DNA from: Mytilisepta virgata | Taxonomy: Eukaryota > Mollusca > Bivalvia > Mytilida > Mytilidae | Assembly: GCA_028015205.1 (NCBI GenBank) | Contig: CM051512.1 | Location: 8,058,255 to 8,122,254, forward strand | Direction: 5' to 3' | Length of the DNA stretch: 64,000 nucleotides | Shown: piece after piece, positions 50,601 through 56,540 of the stretch | Layout of the letters: the number at the start of each line of letters is the position of its first letter | How positions within the stretch are numbered: the stretch's first letter is position 1 | Notes under the pieces: generated by a model | What the model was told of the DNA's origin: nothing | The model's database searches: none | Seen by the model: only the letters and a program-made list of their open reading frames with translations | Translations under genes and position numbers: made by a program

Positions 50601-51845
50601 GTAGAAGGTCCCCATAGGGTCTCTGTTGTTTTTGTGCCAACTGCCCTTGCAAAAACATGCGTTCCGTAGGCGACACAATGATAGGCAATTACAAAATAAA
50701 TACCCTGTTCTCATCAGGCAATTACAAAAAAAATGTACCATGGTCACAACAGACAGTTACAAAAAAACATCCTCTGACCCAGACAAAATGTGAGAATATA
50801 TAATTCTATTAATGGATTATTCATATGTGACTAAAAATTTGAAGAATTTACAAAATATTGAAAATGAACAAATTTTCTTGATAATTATTACCTCAGGATA
50901 TTAAGCATCAAATTATGCAACTGAGATATTATTACCCTGTTCTGGACAATTGTTTAGAAATTAGGACTCTATTGATGATAGCAAGTTCATAAAAATACTT
51001 CCCTTAACGGTGGTGCACTGGCACTCTCATACAATCAAAATTATTAGGAGATCCCCCCCCCCCCCCCTCAACTAATAAAAACTAGTTAATGAAAATTACA
51101 TAAAACACCAATAAAAAAATAAAAAAAATTTAGTGAGCATATTTTTATTAGGTGTTCTTCAGTTCGATAATATATAATCTACAGATGTGAAACCCAGAAG
51201 TCAAACTTTTACTATATTCAATTTCTACATGTATATTTGTATGTTACATGTTTTTATGGCAAACATTTACATCAAAATGTAACAAGCATACGTTTTGTTT
51301 TTATAATAGATATAACTGTATGTATCTACTCTTCCGTCTATGGAGTAACCATTAAAAGGGTCTTCAAGTTGGTTACTTATTCCTTATTCCTTATTCGTTA
51401 CTTATTCCTTATTTGTTAGTTATTCCTTATTCGTTACTTATTCCTTATTCCTTATTTGTTACTTATTCCTTATTTGTTACTTATTCCTTATTCGTTACTT
51501 ATTCCGTATTCCTTATTTGTTACTTATTCGTTATTATTTGTTATTCATTACTTATTCCTTATAAAATTGTTTTCAAATTCATTTCAGGTGAAACCACATT
51601 TAGAAATTATCCAGTCCATGCTGGTCAATGAGAATCCTGAAATACAACATAGAGGCTGCTACATTGTGGGGAACATAATTAACGCTGATAAAGAAAACGC
51701 AGAGAGATTGTTGGAGGGACAGTTATTGGAAATATTAATGGCAATCTCAATTTTAAATGAACCGGAAAGAGAGCGATCTAAACAGATTTGTTTAGAGACA
51801 TTGAAGAAGGCAGAGGAATATGGCATTATTAAACCTAACAAATAG
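20489..51845 (+). CDS. unc45: UNC-45 myosin chaperone, complete 20-exon gene
   Basis: Cytosolic co-chaperone that folds and assembles the myosin motor domain and binds Hsp90 through its TPR domain. Twenty exons total 2814 nt, 937 residues plus TAG, the usual family length (about 930-945). TPR domain ~5-115 with a carboxylate clamp visible as R8, N12, N47, K77, R81; the first clamp residue is usually Lys in this family. Central ARM-like region ~120-520 and UCS domain ~525-935, with conserved text such as [30 protein letters not shown] and [10 protein letters not shown]. All introns are GT-AG; phases are consistent. The start is the first ATG, directly after an acceptor, so the 5' UTR begins in an upstream exon. 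Exons: 20489-20690, 21475-21650, 22462-22551, 23184-23351, 26621-26828, 27552-27719, 28058-28232, 29553-29622, 34192-34284, 35975-36109, 39289-39383, 40412-40553, 41987-42127, 43950-44065, 44806-44872, 47343-47459, 48043-48158, 49220-49337, 50208-50366, 51588-51845. Confidence 0.95.
21475..21650 (+). CDS. unc45: UNC45 exon 2 (residues 68-126)
   Basis: Encodes TPR3 ([16 protein letters not shown]) with clamp residues K77 and R81. Acceptor TTTTATAG; donor AAG|GTAGGT, phase 0. Confidence 0.93.
21651..22461. other. UNC45 intron 2
   Basis: Holds TCCATGTTTTCTGTGGAAAACTCC-type text repeated at about 21747 and 21896, a diverged internal duplication. Otherwise nothing seen. Confidence 0.4.
22462..22551 (+). 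CDS. unc45: UNC45 exon 3 (residues 127-156)
   Basis: Short exon linking TPR and central domain ([17 protein letters not shown]). Acceptor TTTTTCTAG; donor CAG|GTAAAT. Phase 0 at both ends. Confidence 0.9.
22915..23040 (+). repeat. Short degenerate tandem repeat in UNC45 intron 3
   Basis: AGAAAATGTTAGGCAAA and variants recur at about 22921, 22967 and 23006, roughly 40-46 bp apart. Confidence 0.6.
23184..23351 (+). CDS. unc45: UNC45 exon 4 (residues 157-212)
   Basis: ARM-like repeat ([19 protein letters not shown] and [13 protein letters not shown]). Acceptor TTTTTAG; donor AGG|GTAAGA. Phase 0 at both ends. Confidence 0.92.
23495..24470 (+). repeat. ~145-bp tandem array in UNC45 intron 4
   Basis: About seven diverged units anchored on CCTTGACCTCAATTTCATG (near 23580, 23726, 23872, 24014, 24158, 24305, 24440), with TTTGGTCTATAGATAGTTCT also recurring. 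It begins with GCCTCGCCTGCGACGAAAAG. Short open frames in it (e.g. 23975-24235) are by-products of the repeat. Confidence 0.8.
25623..25982 (-). CDS. Unrecognised antisense ORF nested in UNC45 intron 4
   Basis: 119 codons from ATG at 25982. The first ~92 residues ([20 protein letters not shown] to [11 protein letters not shown]) have mixed, less AT-biased codons and protein-like composition unlike nearby random frames; the tail after KYELKK is lysine/threonine-rich and may be intron or degraded sequence. No family was recognised, and no transmembrane segment or signal peptide is visible. Sequence just upstream on this strand (26040-26190) is unusually GC-rich for the window. It may be the first exon of a nested gene, a small single-exon gene, or a fragment of a mobile element. 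A weak donor could lie after CAGAG (25694). Confidence 0.45.
   Translation of the reverse strand: MASSLVSCQVLSGGKTVVPWTIHCDYMTECTLEELLESIKTNDEAAFGKFQGYTADAFVGRPKIEFDKFNMNCKVREAIATFGRYIKYELKKTQLIRGSQLQICSTYIKKKTTHMYTKS
26404..26558. mobile_element. Palindromic mariner-type MITE, copy A (intron 4)
   Basis: 155 bp, flanked by TA at 26402-26403 and 26559-26560. Termini ATGAGGAACCAGAGTGAGTT and its complement at the right end; arms of ~60 bp around a central AAATTCTCTCCCTTTTGTCC region. A near-identical copy is at 40151-40305. TA duplications are typical of Tc1/mariner derivatives. Confidence 0.85.
26621..26828 (+). CDS. unc45: UNC45 exon 5 (residues 213-282)
   Basis: Central-domain helices ([19 protein letters not shown]). 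Acceptor CTTTTTAG; donor CTAG|GTAAAC, phase 1. The ATG-like start at 26648 is internal to the exon. Confidence 0.88.
27552..27719 (+). CDS. unc45: UNC45 exon 6 (residues 282-338)
   Basis: Encodes [17 protein letters not shown] and TRKFLDSDG. The donor GATG|GTTGGT is weak, but only this junction keeps the frame into exon 7 (…[12 protein letters not shown]). Confidence 0.85.
28058..28232 (+). CDS. unc45: UNC45 exon 7 (residues 338-396)
   Basis: Encodes [17 protein letters not shown] through KEKCNNFFK. Acceptor TAATCAG; donor AA|GTAAGT, phase 2. Confidence 0.88.
28479..28582. repeat. Short inverted repeat in UNC45 intron 7
   Basis: GGAATTTCTCCACCC (28479) and GGGTGGAGAAATTCC (ending 28582) form ~30-bp imperfect arms. 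Confidence 0.7.
29553..29622 (+). CDS. unc45: UNC45 exon 8 (residues 396-419)
   Basis: Encodes [20 protein letters not shown]. Acceptor TTACAG; donor CAG|GTATGT. The donor is the first of several tandem copies (see 29620-29705). Confidence 0.9.
29620..29705 (+). repeat. 26-bp tandem repeat of the intron 8 splice donor
   Basis: CAG|GTATGTTATTGTCATAAA recurs with its GT at 29623, 29649 and 29675, and a degraded fourth copy (AAG|TATGG) at about 29701: exact 26-bp period. Another ACAGGTATGT lies near 29802. The first three are equally good donors by eye. Confidence 0.85.
30302..30695. mobile_element. MITE with CTGTGGATTCATT termini (intron 8)
   Basis: TA-flanked (30300-30301 and 30696-30697). 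Left end CTGTGGATTCATTTATTTTC, right end AATATTAATGAATCCACAG; the subterminal region repeats TTCGTGG motifs in both orientations. 394 bp, non-coding. Confidence 0.75.
30698..32070. other. UNC45 intron 8, unexplained part
   Basis: AT-rich; no gene or clear repeat seen. Confidence 0.4.
32071..33696 (+). mobile_element. 'TTAGCTCACC' element, copy 1 (intron 8)
   Basis: Starts TTTAGCTCACCTGG and ends with CAGGTGAGTGATAACAGG followed by the palindrome AGGCTCTTGAGAGCCT. Near the 5' end is a hairpin (GCTCACCTGGCT / AGCCAGGGTGAGC), then GCTTTTGCCATCACTTTGCG and a (CGTC)n-like run. The body has degenerate ~170-bp repeats with GATGGCCGCCA. About 32865-33645 departs from the repeat and includes a SINE (33296-33490), so later insertions lengthened it. 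The family is common in bivalves (recall); its class is not established here. Confidence 0.65.
33296..33490 (+). repeat. Diverged tRNA-derived SINE copy
   Basis: Aligns with the SINE at 34771: TTAAAATTGGTACTTGCTTT and AAGCATGCAGCAT-TAAGGAG match TTAAAATTGGTATTTGCTGC and AAGCATGCGGCAT-CTAGGAG. The tRNA-like head (GGTTAGTGCTCACCTGGACC … GGTTCAAGCC) is degraded. Confidence 0.65.
33717..33894. mobile_element. MITE with CAGTCAAACCTGC termini
   Basis: Ends TAGTCAAACCTGCGTATAAA (left) and TTTAAAGCAGGTTTGACTG (right) are inverted; TA follows at 33895-33896. Inner GGTGCCCTTTA motifs repeat. Likely a Tc1/pogo-type derivative. Confidence 0.6.
34192..34284 (+). CDS. unc45: UNC45 exon 9 (residues 420-450)
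   Basis: Encodes [20 protein letters not shown], matching the conserved G-P-[FY]-E-V-G-N block of the family. Acceptor TGTTTCAG; donor CAG|GTATGG. Phase 0. Confidence 0.92.
34771..35125 (+). repeat. tRNA-derived SINE (intron 9)
   Basis: Well-preserved tRNA-like head: box A TGGTCTCATGGTAGCGTGC and box B GGTTCGATCCC (34830-34840), then a tRNA-unrelated body and a tail with GCCACTGGACGTTAAACAAT. A diverged copy is at 33296 and tails occur at about 48745 and 63935. The head lacks a proper 3' acceptor stem pair, and the body continues without a stop, so it is a SINE and not a tRNA gene. Confidence 0.75.
35126..35974. other. Rest of UNC45 intron 9
   Basis: Nothing recognised. Confidence 0.4.
35975..36109 (+). 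CDS. unc45: UNC45 exon 10 (residues 451-495)
   Basis: Encodes [17 protein letters not shown] and [15 protein letters not shown], an ARM-like repeat. Acceptor TTTTACAG; donor GTG|GTAAGT. Phase 0. Confidence 0.92.
36604..36889 (-). pseudogene. hAT-type zinc-finger ORF fragment, frameshifted
   Basis: Minus-strand frame from M at 36889 reads [20 protein letters not shown] and [11 protein letters not shown], then stops at 36707. Removing one A from the run at 36715-36718 would continue it as [19 protein letters not shown] … H…H, the C2-x-H2-like finger seen at the start of hAT-derived proteins such as ZMYM/ZNF862-like families. It is thus the N-terminal part of a transposase-derived gene, broken by a single-base indel and with no downstream transposase domain seen. 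Family placement is by motif only. Confidence 0.5.
36890..38490. other. UNC45 intron 10, unexplained part
   Basis: No gene recognised. GCGACTTCACTTCGCCAAGA … CGCCGGCAAGATTAGACC (37499-37600) is locally GC-rich and may be repeat-derived. Confidence 0.35.
38500..39033 (+). repeat. Degenerate tandem repeat in intron 10
   Basis: Units anchored on TGGAAGGTGTATATGGGCAA recur near 38590, 38678, 38836 and 38994, with GCGCTCTCAATTCT twice. The 132-codon open frame at 38635-39033 is a product of the repeat. Confidence 0.7.
39289..39383 (+). CDS. unc45: UNC45 exon 11 (residues 496-527)
   Basis: Encodes [20 protein letters not shown], a highly conserved segment before the UCS domain. Acceptor TATTACAG; donor AA|GTACGT, phase 2. 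Confidence 0.93.
39536..39763. mobile_element. Harbinger-like MITE (intron 11)
   Basis: Termini GGCCTAAAAAAAATA and, as complement of the right end, GGCCAAATAAAAAAATA, with GTGTTTAGGGTAAC on both sides inside. TAA flanks at 39533-39535 and 39764-39766 fit the 3-bp TWA duplication of PIF/Harbinger elements. Confidence 0.7.
40151..40305. mobile_element. Palindromic mariner-type MITE, copy B (intron 11)
   Basis: 155 bp with TA flanks at 40149-40150 and 40306-40307. Differs from copy A (26404-26558) at only about five positions by eye, so both inserted recently or were kept similar. Confidence 0.85.
40412..40553 (+). CDS. unc45: UNC45 exon 12 (residues 527-574)
   Basis: Start of the UCS domain: [20 protein letters not shown]. 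Acceptor TTATAG; donor ACT|GTAAGT, phase 0. Confidence 0.94.
40742..40990 (+). repeat. tRNA-derived SINE, second family (intron 12)
   Basis: Box-A-like TGGCCGAGTGGTCTAGGTAG and box-B-like GAGTTCGAATCTC; body with GGTGGGTTGTGTTTGACTCC, GGATTGCCAATTTTCCTGCA and AATAAAAACTGGCCG. The same family is inverted at 48221-48515, with fragments at 44925 and 50525. Confidence 0.75.
40991..41986. other. Rest of UNC45 intron 12
   Basis: Nothing recognised. Confidence 0.4.
41987..42127 (+). CDS. unc45: UNC45 exon 13 (residues 575-621)
   Basis: UCS domain: [20 protein letters not shown] and [16 protein letters not shown]. Acceptor GTTCTAG; donor CTG|GTATGT, phase 0. Two further in-phase donor copies follow 63 and 126 bp downstream, with the frame open to 42346, so longer isoforms are possible. 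Confidence 0.92.
42121..42346 (+). repeat. 63-bp tandem repeat of the intron 13 splice donor
   Basis: GAACTG|GTAT recurs with exon-end positions 42127, 42190 and 42253, exactly 63 bp apart. Copies 1 and 3 have the same donor (GTATGTAAT); copy 2 is GTATATAAT. Pieces such as CCATTATA-TCAGAG and AGAATTCAA-AATTTC recur too. The reading frame of exon 13 remains open to the TGA at 42347. Confidence 0.85.
42560..43165 (+). pseudogene. 5'-truncated non-LTR retrotransposon 3' end (intron 13)
   Basis: Frames at 42585-42854 and 42848-43039 together read as the C-terminal part of a LINE protein ([16 protein letters not shown], a degraded Cys/His knuckle, [13 protein letters not shown]). It is followed by an AT-rich tail with TTTATGGCAATAAAAAAAA. 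It is related in layout to the larger element at 5640-8280. Frameshifted and truncated, so inactive. Confidence 0.65.
43166..43949. other. Rest of UNC45 intron 13
   Basis: No gene recognised. Confidence 0.4.
43950..44065 (+). CDS. unc45: UNC45 exon 14 (residues 622-660)
   Basis: UCS domain: [20 protein letters not shown]. Acceptor CTCTTGCAG; donor CAG|GTGAGG, phase 2. Confidence 0.92.
44806..44872 (+). CDS. unc45: UNC45 exon 15 (residues 660-682)
   Basis: Encodes [20 protein letters not shown]. Acceptor ATTTCAG; donor AAG|GTGAGA, phase 0. Confidence 0.92.
44925..45050 (+). repeat. Fragment of the second SINE family (intron 15)
   Basis: GTGGCAGGTTGTGTTCAACC and AAGATTGCCAGTTTTAATG match the body of the SINE at 40742. 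The tRNA-like head is lost. Confidence 0.55.
45051..46030. other. UNC45 intron 15, unexplained part
   Basis: Nothing recognised. Confidence 0.4.
46031..47040 (+). mobile_element. 'TTAGCTCACC' element, copy 2 (intron 15)
   Basis: Starts TTTAGCTCACCCGTCC and ends CAGGTGAGCGATACAGGC … CCTCTTGTT. The 5' hairpin is GCTCACCCGTCC / GGACGTGAGC. The body has about six ~155-bp units anchored on CTTCTCCTCTGAAACC (near 46107, 46262, 46413, 46568, 46727, 46880), each with AAAATGGCCGCC and GGTCCTTTACAAAGTTTGCA. The minus-strand open frames inside (46006-46314, 46500-46862) are repeat by-products. Confidence 0.75.
47041..47342. other. End of UNC45 intron 15
   Basis: Nothing recognised. Confidence 0.4.
47343..47459 (+). 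CDS. unc45: UNC45 exon 16 (residues 683-721)
   Basis: Encodes [14 protein letters not shown] and [20 protein letters not shown]. Acceptor ATTTTTAG; donor AGG|GTAAGT, phase 0. Confidence 0.92.
47460..48042. other. UNC45 intron 16
   Basis: A minus-strand 110-codon frame (47689-48021) has no recognisable domain; nothing else seen. Confidence 0.4.
48043..48158 (+). CDS. unc45: UNC45 exon 17 (residues 722-760)
   Basis: Encodes [16 protein letters not shown] and [16 protein letters not shown], matching the conserved VRPL...YEALLGLTNL region. Acceptor TGTTTCAG; donor AG|GTAATG, phase 2. Confidence 0.93.
48221..48515 (-). repeat. tRNA-derived SINE, second family, inverted (intron 17)
   Basis: The reverse complement matches the SINE at 40742: box-B-like GATTTCGAACCTCACCTG, body GGTGGGGTTTGTTTGACTC and AATAAAAACTGGCTG. 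Its 3' tail is the (CAAA)n run seen here as (GTTT)n at 48221-48260. Confidence 0.75.
48600..48815 (+). repeat. SINE-like 3' tail (intron 17)
   Basis: CTCGTCCTGAAGAAGCATGA … GCCACCAGACATTAAGCAAA followed by (CAAA)n corresponds to the tail of the 34771 SINE (CTCGTCCTGATATGCAT … GCCACTGGACGTTAAACAA). Confidence 0.55.
49220..49337 (+). CDS. unc45: UNC45 exon 18 (residues 760-799)
   Basis: Encodes [20 protein letters not shown], one of the best conserved UCS segments. Acceptor CTTTCAG; donor GAG|GTAGGT, phase 0. Confidence 0.94.
49338..50207. other. UNC45 intron 18
   Basis: Nothing firmly recognised; CTCCAGGTTGATTGTCCAAC onward looks repeat-like. Confidence 0.35.
50208..50366 (+). CDS. unc45: UNC45 exon 19 (residues 800-852)
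   Basis: Encodes [17 protein letters not shown] and [19 protein letters not shown]. Acceptor TTTCTGCAG; donor GAG|GTAAAT, phase 0. Confidence 0.93.
50525..50650 (+). repeat. Fragment of the second SINE family (intron 19)
   Basis: CAAAGATTGCCAGTTTCCAT and AGAAGGTCCCCATAGGGTCT align with the SINE body at 40870-40915. Confidence 0.45.
51371..51565 (+). repeat. 18-bp T-rich minisatellite abutting the exon 20 acceptor
   Basis: TTACTTATTCCTTATTYG-type units repeat about ten times and end ~22 bp before the acceptor of the last UNC45 exon. They therefore replace the branch-point and polypyrimidine region. Translated, the units read as YSLFVT repeats. Confidence 0.85.
51588..51845 (+). CDS. unc45: UNC45 exon 20 (residues 853-937, stop)
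   Basis: Last coding exon: [20 protein letters not shown] through [11 protein letters not shown], then TAG at 51843-51845. Acceptor CATTTCAG. The frame is also open upstream through the minisatellite (to about 51456), but that part is intron. Confidence 0.94.
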   Translation: MKPHLEIIQSMLVNENPEIQHRGCYIVGNIINADKENAERLLEGQLLEILMAISILNEPERERSKQICLETLKKAEEYGIIKPNK

Positions 51846-53900
51846 ATCTTTATTTCATAGTGTATCCATTATAAACTTGTGTCAGGAAGTACATATCATA
51901 AAAACACACTGGTGATAACATGTATTAAACTGTCTTAAATGTTTGTGTGACAATATTTTTTACCATATCTTTAACAAAGGGGAAAATTGTATAATTTATT
52001 CCAAATTATAAGATATGCATGTACCAATAGACAAAAACCCCAGAAAAACTAGAAATCTTGATGACTCATATTTTTCTGTAAACAGAACTGGGTGGGTAGA
52101 TTCTTCCAATGCAAGGGTGACCACAATAATTGGATTTTTTGTCATTTATTTCAGTCATGTGACCTTAGAATCATAAAAGTGATTAAAGTGAAGTTTTTGT
52201 ACAAAGTCAGTATTCAATATTAATTTAAACATGAGAAGAATTTGTAGTACTGATTCATTGTTCATGTCAATCTGTCATATGTCACATGGCTTTTAGAACA
52301 TCTCAAAGATTTTGAAGAAAGCAATTTCTTATTCACCAAAGGTGGGTGAAATTATTCTCTTAGTCCTGCTACTAAATAAACGAATCAAGAACCTAAAACC
52401 CAAGTTTTTTTTGGGACATTTTCATCTTTTCTTATACAGTGACCAAAATAATGAATCAATAATGATTATGTCTGAAGATTAAAGATAGTGTTATTCAGTA
52501 ATGTCATTTTTAATCTTATAGTAAAATTGCACTTTGTTCTTAAATACATGTATCAGTTTTACAAAAGTCAACAACTTCACACATTTACCTCATGACAAGA
52601 CAGCAATTATAACAATATCATTACAATTTTTCATACAATTTACCATTTTATACCATTATCAACGGCCTGTAAAACAGGAATATTTATTGGTGCTTGTTTT
52701 GTATTATTGTTTTATTTTTAAAAGTGTGTTTTGTGTGTTATGAACAATCATACCAGTATGATAATATAATTTTGAGTTTCTTGAGAAGGAATAAGTGCTT
52801 AGATGCCAACCATTACGATTTTCCTGTAATTGTTACGAATTTCATGTCACAAGTATATTATTCTGGATTTCCATTCATTACCAGTCCAAAATCGTTCCTG
52901 GTTAAGATTTTAATCTTTCTTAACAGGTTATTATTGTGGAAAGATAAAGTGCTATAGAGATTCAGATATTTATTAATAAGTACTTTCGTAATGTCTCGGC
53001 ATTATTTGCTTTGAAAAACGATCTATTCAGTTTTTGTACGATTCCGAATATACTAATGAAAGCAGCTCAGTAAATTGATTACTGAAAAAAATTGCAAATA
53101 ACTGACAACTCAGATTGTTTTTACTGATAGCACCACAAAGGGGTTGGCATCTATATAAGAGATATATTTGTAAAACTTCTTTGATGTGAAAATCTATTTA
53201 CTCAGAGAGATTTGGAGATAACTGCATTTTTAGGTACATATTATTAGTTCAGATGTTTGAGATTTCCTCTCATTGTGTTGTGAAGTTTTGAAAATTTATA
53301 GAGTTGGAAGAATTTGGAGATTAATTAGTGTTCAATAGGAAATAAGGGACGCTTTTAGCATAAGATGTTTTATGTTATGAAACTTAAAAAATTCTAGATA
53401 AATCAGTTTTCATTTGTGAAATTTTCAGTTAACATTATGAAACCTATATCTAATATATACATAATATGACTTCTTATTGTGAAGTAAAAATGGATCAAAA
53501 AATATACATTAAGGAGACTGGACAAACAATAACATTGTATATGATTCCTATTGTAATATTTGGATCAATGCAGGACATTATCCAATCAGAAAGTCTGTTA
53601 CAAAACAAGAATGTTTTTATATGCTAATATTAGGGACATGGTTTGTCTATAAACGACTAGATATTTTTATCATGTTAATGTGCCAAAGAACATTGTAAAC
53701 AGAAAATATATCTAATAAACTGGTTGATAAGTTTGAAGTTTTTATTTGATTGGATGTTTGACTCATACCCAGATAGTCATGAAATTTCATATAGAATCTG
53801 AAAGACTGAGGTGTGGATGTACGGTAGCAGGGGGAGATAATAATGTCACCAAGAGCAGCACATTGTAAAACCATATCCCAAGAAAAGCCCTAAGAATATA
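51846..53900 (+). other. UNC45 3' UTR and downstream sequence
   Basis: No further coding exon is seen. The first good poly-A signal downstream is AATAAA at 52375-52380, which would give a ~550-nt 3' UTR; this is inferred. Confidence 0.4.
52375..52380 (+). promoter_or_regulatory. Candidate polyadenylation signal of UNC45
   Basis: Canonical AATAAA, the first after the stop codon in this strand. Confidence 0.4.
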
Positions 53901-54039
53901 ATAAAATTTTAGGTTTTGCCTAATATCTCAATAACAAGTACATGGACTCTCACCTCTTTGTCCCCCACATAGGGACTGTGTAATGGTGTGCATGTGTCTC
54001 AATAACTGAAATTACTGGTTAGATTTTGTTTATATTTTA

Positions 54040-54770
54040 CATATGACATGAAGATGATCAAACTATTCAACCGTTTTGATTCAGCAATTTCTATAGGATT
54101 AATGGGACTTGGTAATATTTTTCCACATAGTTTCATATGCATACCTTGTTGATGCAACTCTTTTAACTACTAGGCAGATTTGGTTTATATATTGAAGGAT
54201 TGTTATTATGTATGATGATAATTATACTATATGGCCATTTTGATTATGATTTTTTTTCAAGAGTTATGGGACTTTTTGTTGCCTTTTATCACATTGTATC
54301 ATATGCATAACTTGTGGACACAACTCCTCTCAAACTAATTGGCAGATTTGGTTTATATTTTGCTGGATTGTTATATAGGTATATAGGAATTAGCCTGTCC
54401 ATCTGTCTGTCTGCCTGTCCAGAATTTCTGTCTATCCCCGATTATTTTCGTACCAGCAGTTTCTCAAACATGCCTTATCAGAGGTTAATTAAACTTTGCA
54501 TACTGTTAGATCCTAGTACGTAGATGCGCGCATGCAAACTATGTCCTGGTCCAATACTTTTCCCCATCATATCCCTAAGTTATACCCAGTTGGACTTAGA
54601 AATTGTGAGACAATTCACCATGATAAGGATGCCCTAGTCCATTAAATTAACAGCAGCGGGCAGTATAGTTAGTGAGGTCCCCTCACAGTTCCAGTTATTA
54701 TTGTGTATCATATACATACCTTGTGGACACAGCTCCTCTGATCCCACTCATTGTATTTTGATTGTATTTA
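54040..54770 (+). repeat. Degenerate ~166-bp repeat
   Basis: CATATGCATACCTTGTTGAT / CATATGCATAACTTGTGGAC / CATATACATACCTTGTGGAC recur at about 54135, 54301 and 54708, the first two followed by GGCAGATTTGGTTTATAT. A TCTGTCTGTCTGCCTGTCC run follows copy 2. Confidence 0.65.
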
Positions 54771-54772
54771 GC

Positions 54773-54980
54773 AACTTACCATTTCTGCACTTAACTTGTC
54801 ATGCATTTTCATATTGGTGAGGATAACTTACCATTTCCACACTTAACTTGTAATGCATTTTCATATTGGTGAGGATAACTTACCATTTCCACACTTAACT
54901 TGTAATGCATTTGCATATTGGTGAGGATAACTTACCATTTCCACACTTAACTTGTCATGCATTTTCATATTGGTGAGGAT
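54773..54980 (+). repeat. 52-bp tandem repeat, four copies
   Basis: Units start at 54773, 54825, 54877 and 54929 (AACTTACCATTTCCACACTT …), exact 52-bp period, with only a few differences among copies. Confidence 0.95.
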
Positions 54981-56540
54981 AAGTGTTATTTGCTGATTTA
55001 TCTATTGCCTTGGGGGACATATGGCTATGTCTGTTGGAAACAGAAGTCCATTACTTCAAGATAACAAACCAAAGATACTAATAATAGATATAGTAAATAT
55101 ATACTATGCTGTATACAACACATTTCAAGGAGTTACCTCTCATCAGCAGCATTAAAACCAAAACAGTTGAAAGACCAAAAACCAGACTTATATTAAACAA
55201 GAAGTACTCAACCAAAAATACCGAAATAGAAAGCCAAATTTCATCTAAGGAGATCTACAAGATTAATACTAAACTTAAAGTAAATTTCAGTAGAGATTTT
55301 TTTCCCTCCTGCATCTAAAGTAATCAAATTAGCATGAATGTGTTTCATTATGTTCAAATTTGCATATTTTTCTAATTACTTTATTAATTTTCACCAAAAT
55401 ATATTTATCAGACAAAAAAAAAAAAAAAAACTGGTGAAATTATCTTTTTGTTTTCATTGTTTTCACTGGTTTATTATATATACTCACAGTGAGTGAAGTT
55501 AAGTGGGTATGTAGGAATCGATTTGTCTGTCTGTCCAAATCCTGTTTGGCTTAGAAGTTTTAAATGCCTTGAACGTATTAAAAGATACTTGGGGATATTG
55601 TTGAGTGTGTAATGAAAACAGTTCGATTATATGCTTACAAGGTCAAGATCAAAAACTTTACTTACCTCAAATCACATCCACTAGTCATGTTTTACAACTT
55701 TGTATACAATTTCATCTTCCATAAGGAAAAATACAACAAAGTCAAGTGCAGCTACCAAGGATGATATTTCTGGCTACTCTACTGATTAAACTGTTTTTTC
55801 TGTCAGTATTATTCATAGGGAAAAAAATGGAACTTTAATGCTTTATTTCTGTAAAATGAATAAGAGGAAATGAAAGGGCTGGTTATGATTTTGTGAGCTT
55901 CGCTCATAGTATCTCTAGCTAGACCATTAGCACAACACAGACTAGAAGAAATGGAAAATAATATTGTCTAAAATAAGCACCAACATATTAACTTTCTTGT
56001 AGTTATGTCCCTTGGAACAGTAAAAATATGGAAAATTGACTTTGTAAGCACTGTCATCTACATGTCCCAACAGTTGTAAGGAAATCAGCACCAATAAATT
56101 AATATTCTTGAAATTATTTCTCTTGGGATGGTGAAAATGTAAAGAAAAAGACTATATTAGTTATGTCATTTTACTATAACCTGCATTTTTGTTGACAAAT
56201 AGGTGGATTTGAGGAAAAACCAACCACCACATAACAGATTAATGGTCCGTGTTTTAATTCTTTTTAAAGTTTCTATCATTTCTATCTTGATGTGCTGACT
56301 TTATTAAAATTGTATGACACAATTTTAAGTGCACAAAAGTTAGTCCTTTTGATATGATAAACACAGAAGATCAAGGGACAACCTCTTGAATGCTGTAATT
56401 ATAATGTTTTATAATCTAATGGGATCTTGTAATTTGCATATTCCCCATACCCGTTTATTATCATATTCAATTTACGTATACCTCATATTATTTTCATTTT
56501 CGTAATAGTTAGTGTGATATGGTGGTTTTATTCTTAATGC
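54981..56540. other. Non-coding stretch
   Basis: No gene recognised. An AT-rich 70-codon frame at 55106-55318 has no domain. A poly-A run lies at about 55414-55430. Confidence 0.4.

Noticed and set aside
51456..51587. N-terminal extension of the last UNC45 exon (hydrophobic YSLFVT repeats)
   Set aside because: It is the minisatellite in the intron; the acceptor at 51586-51587 gives the homologous exon start.
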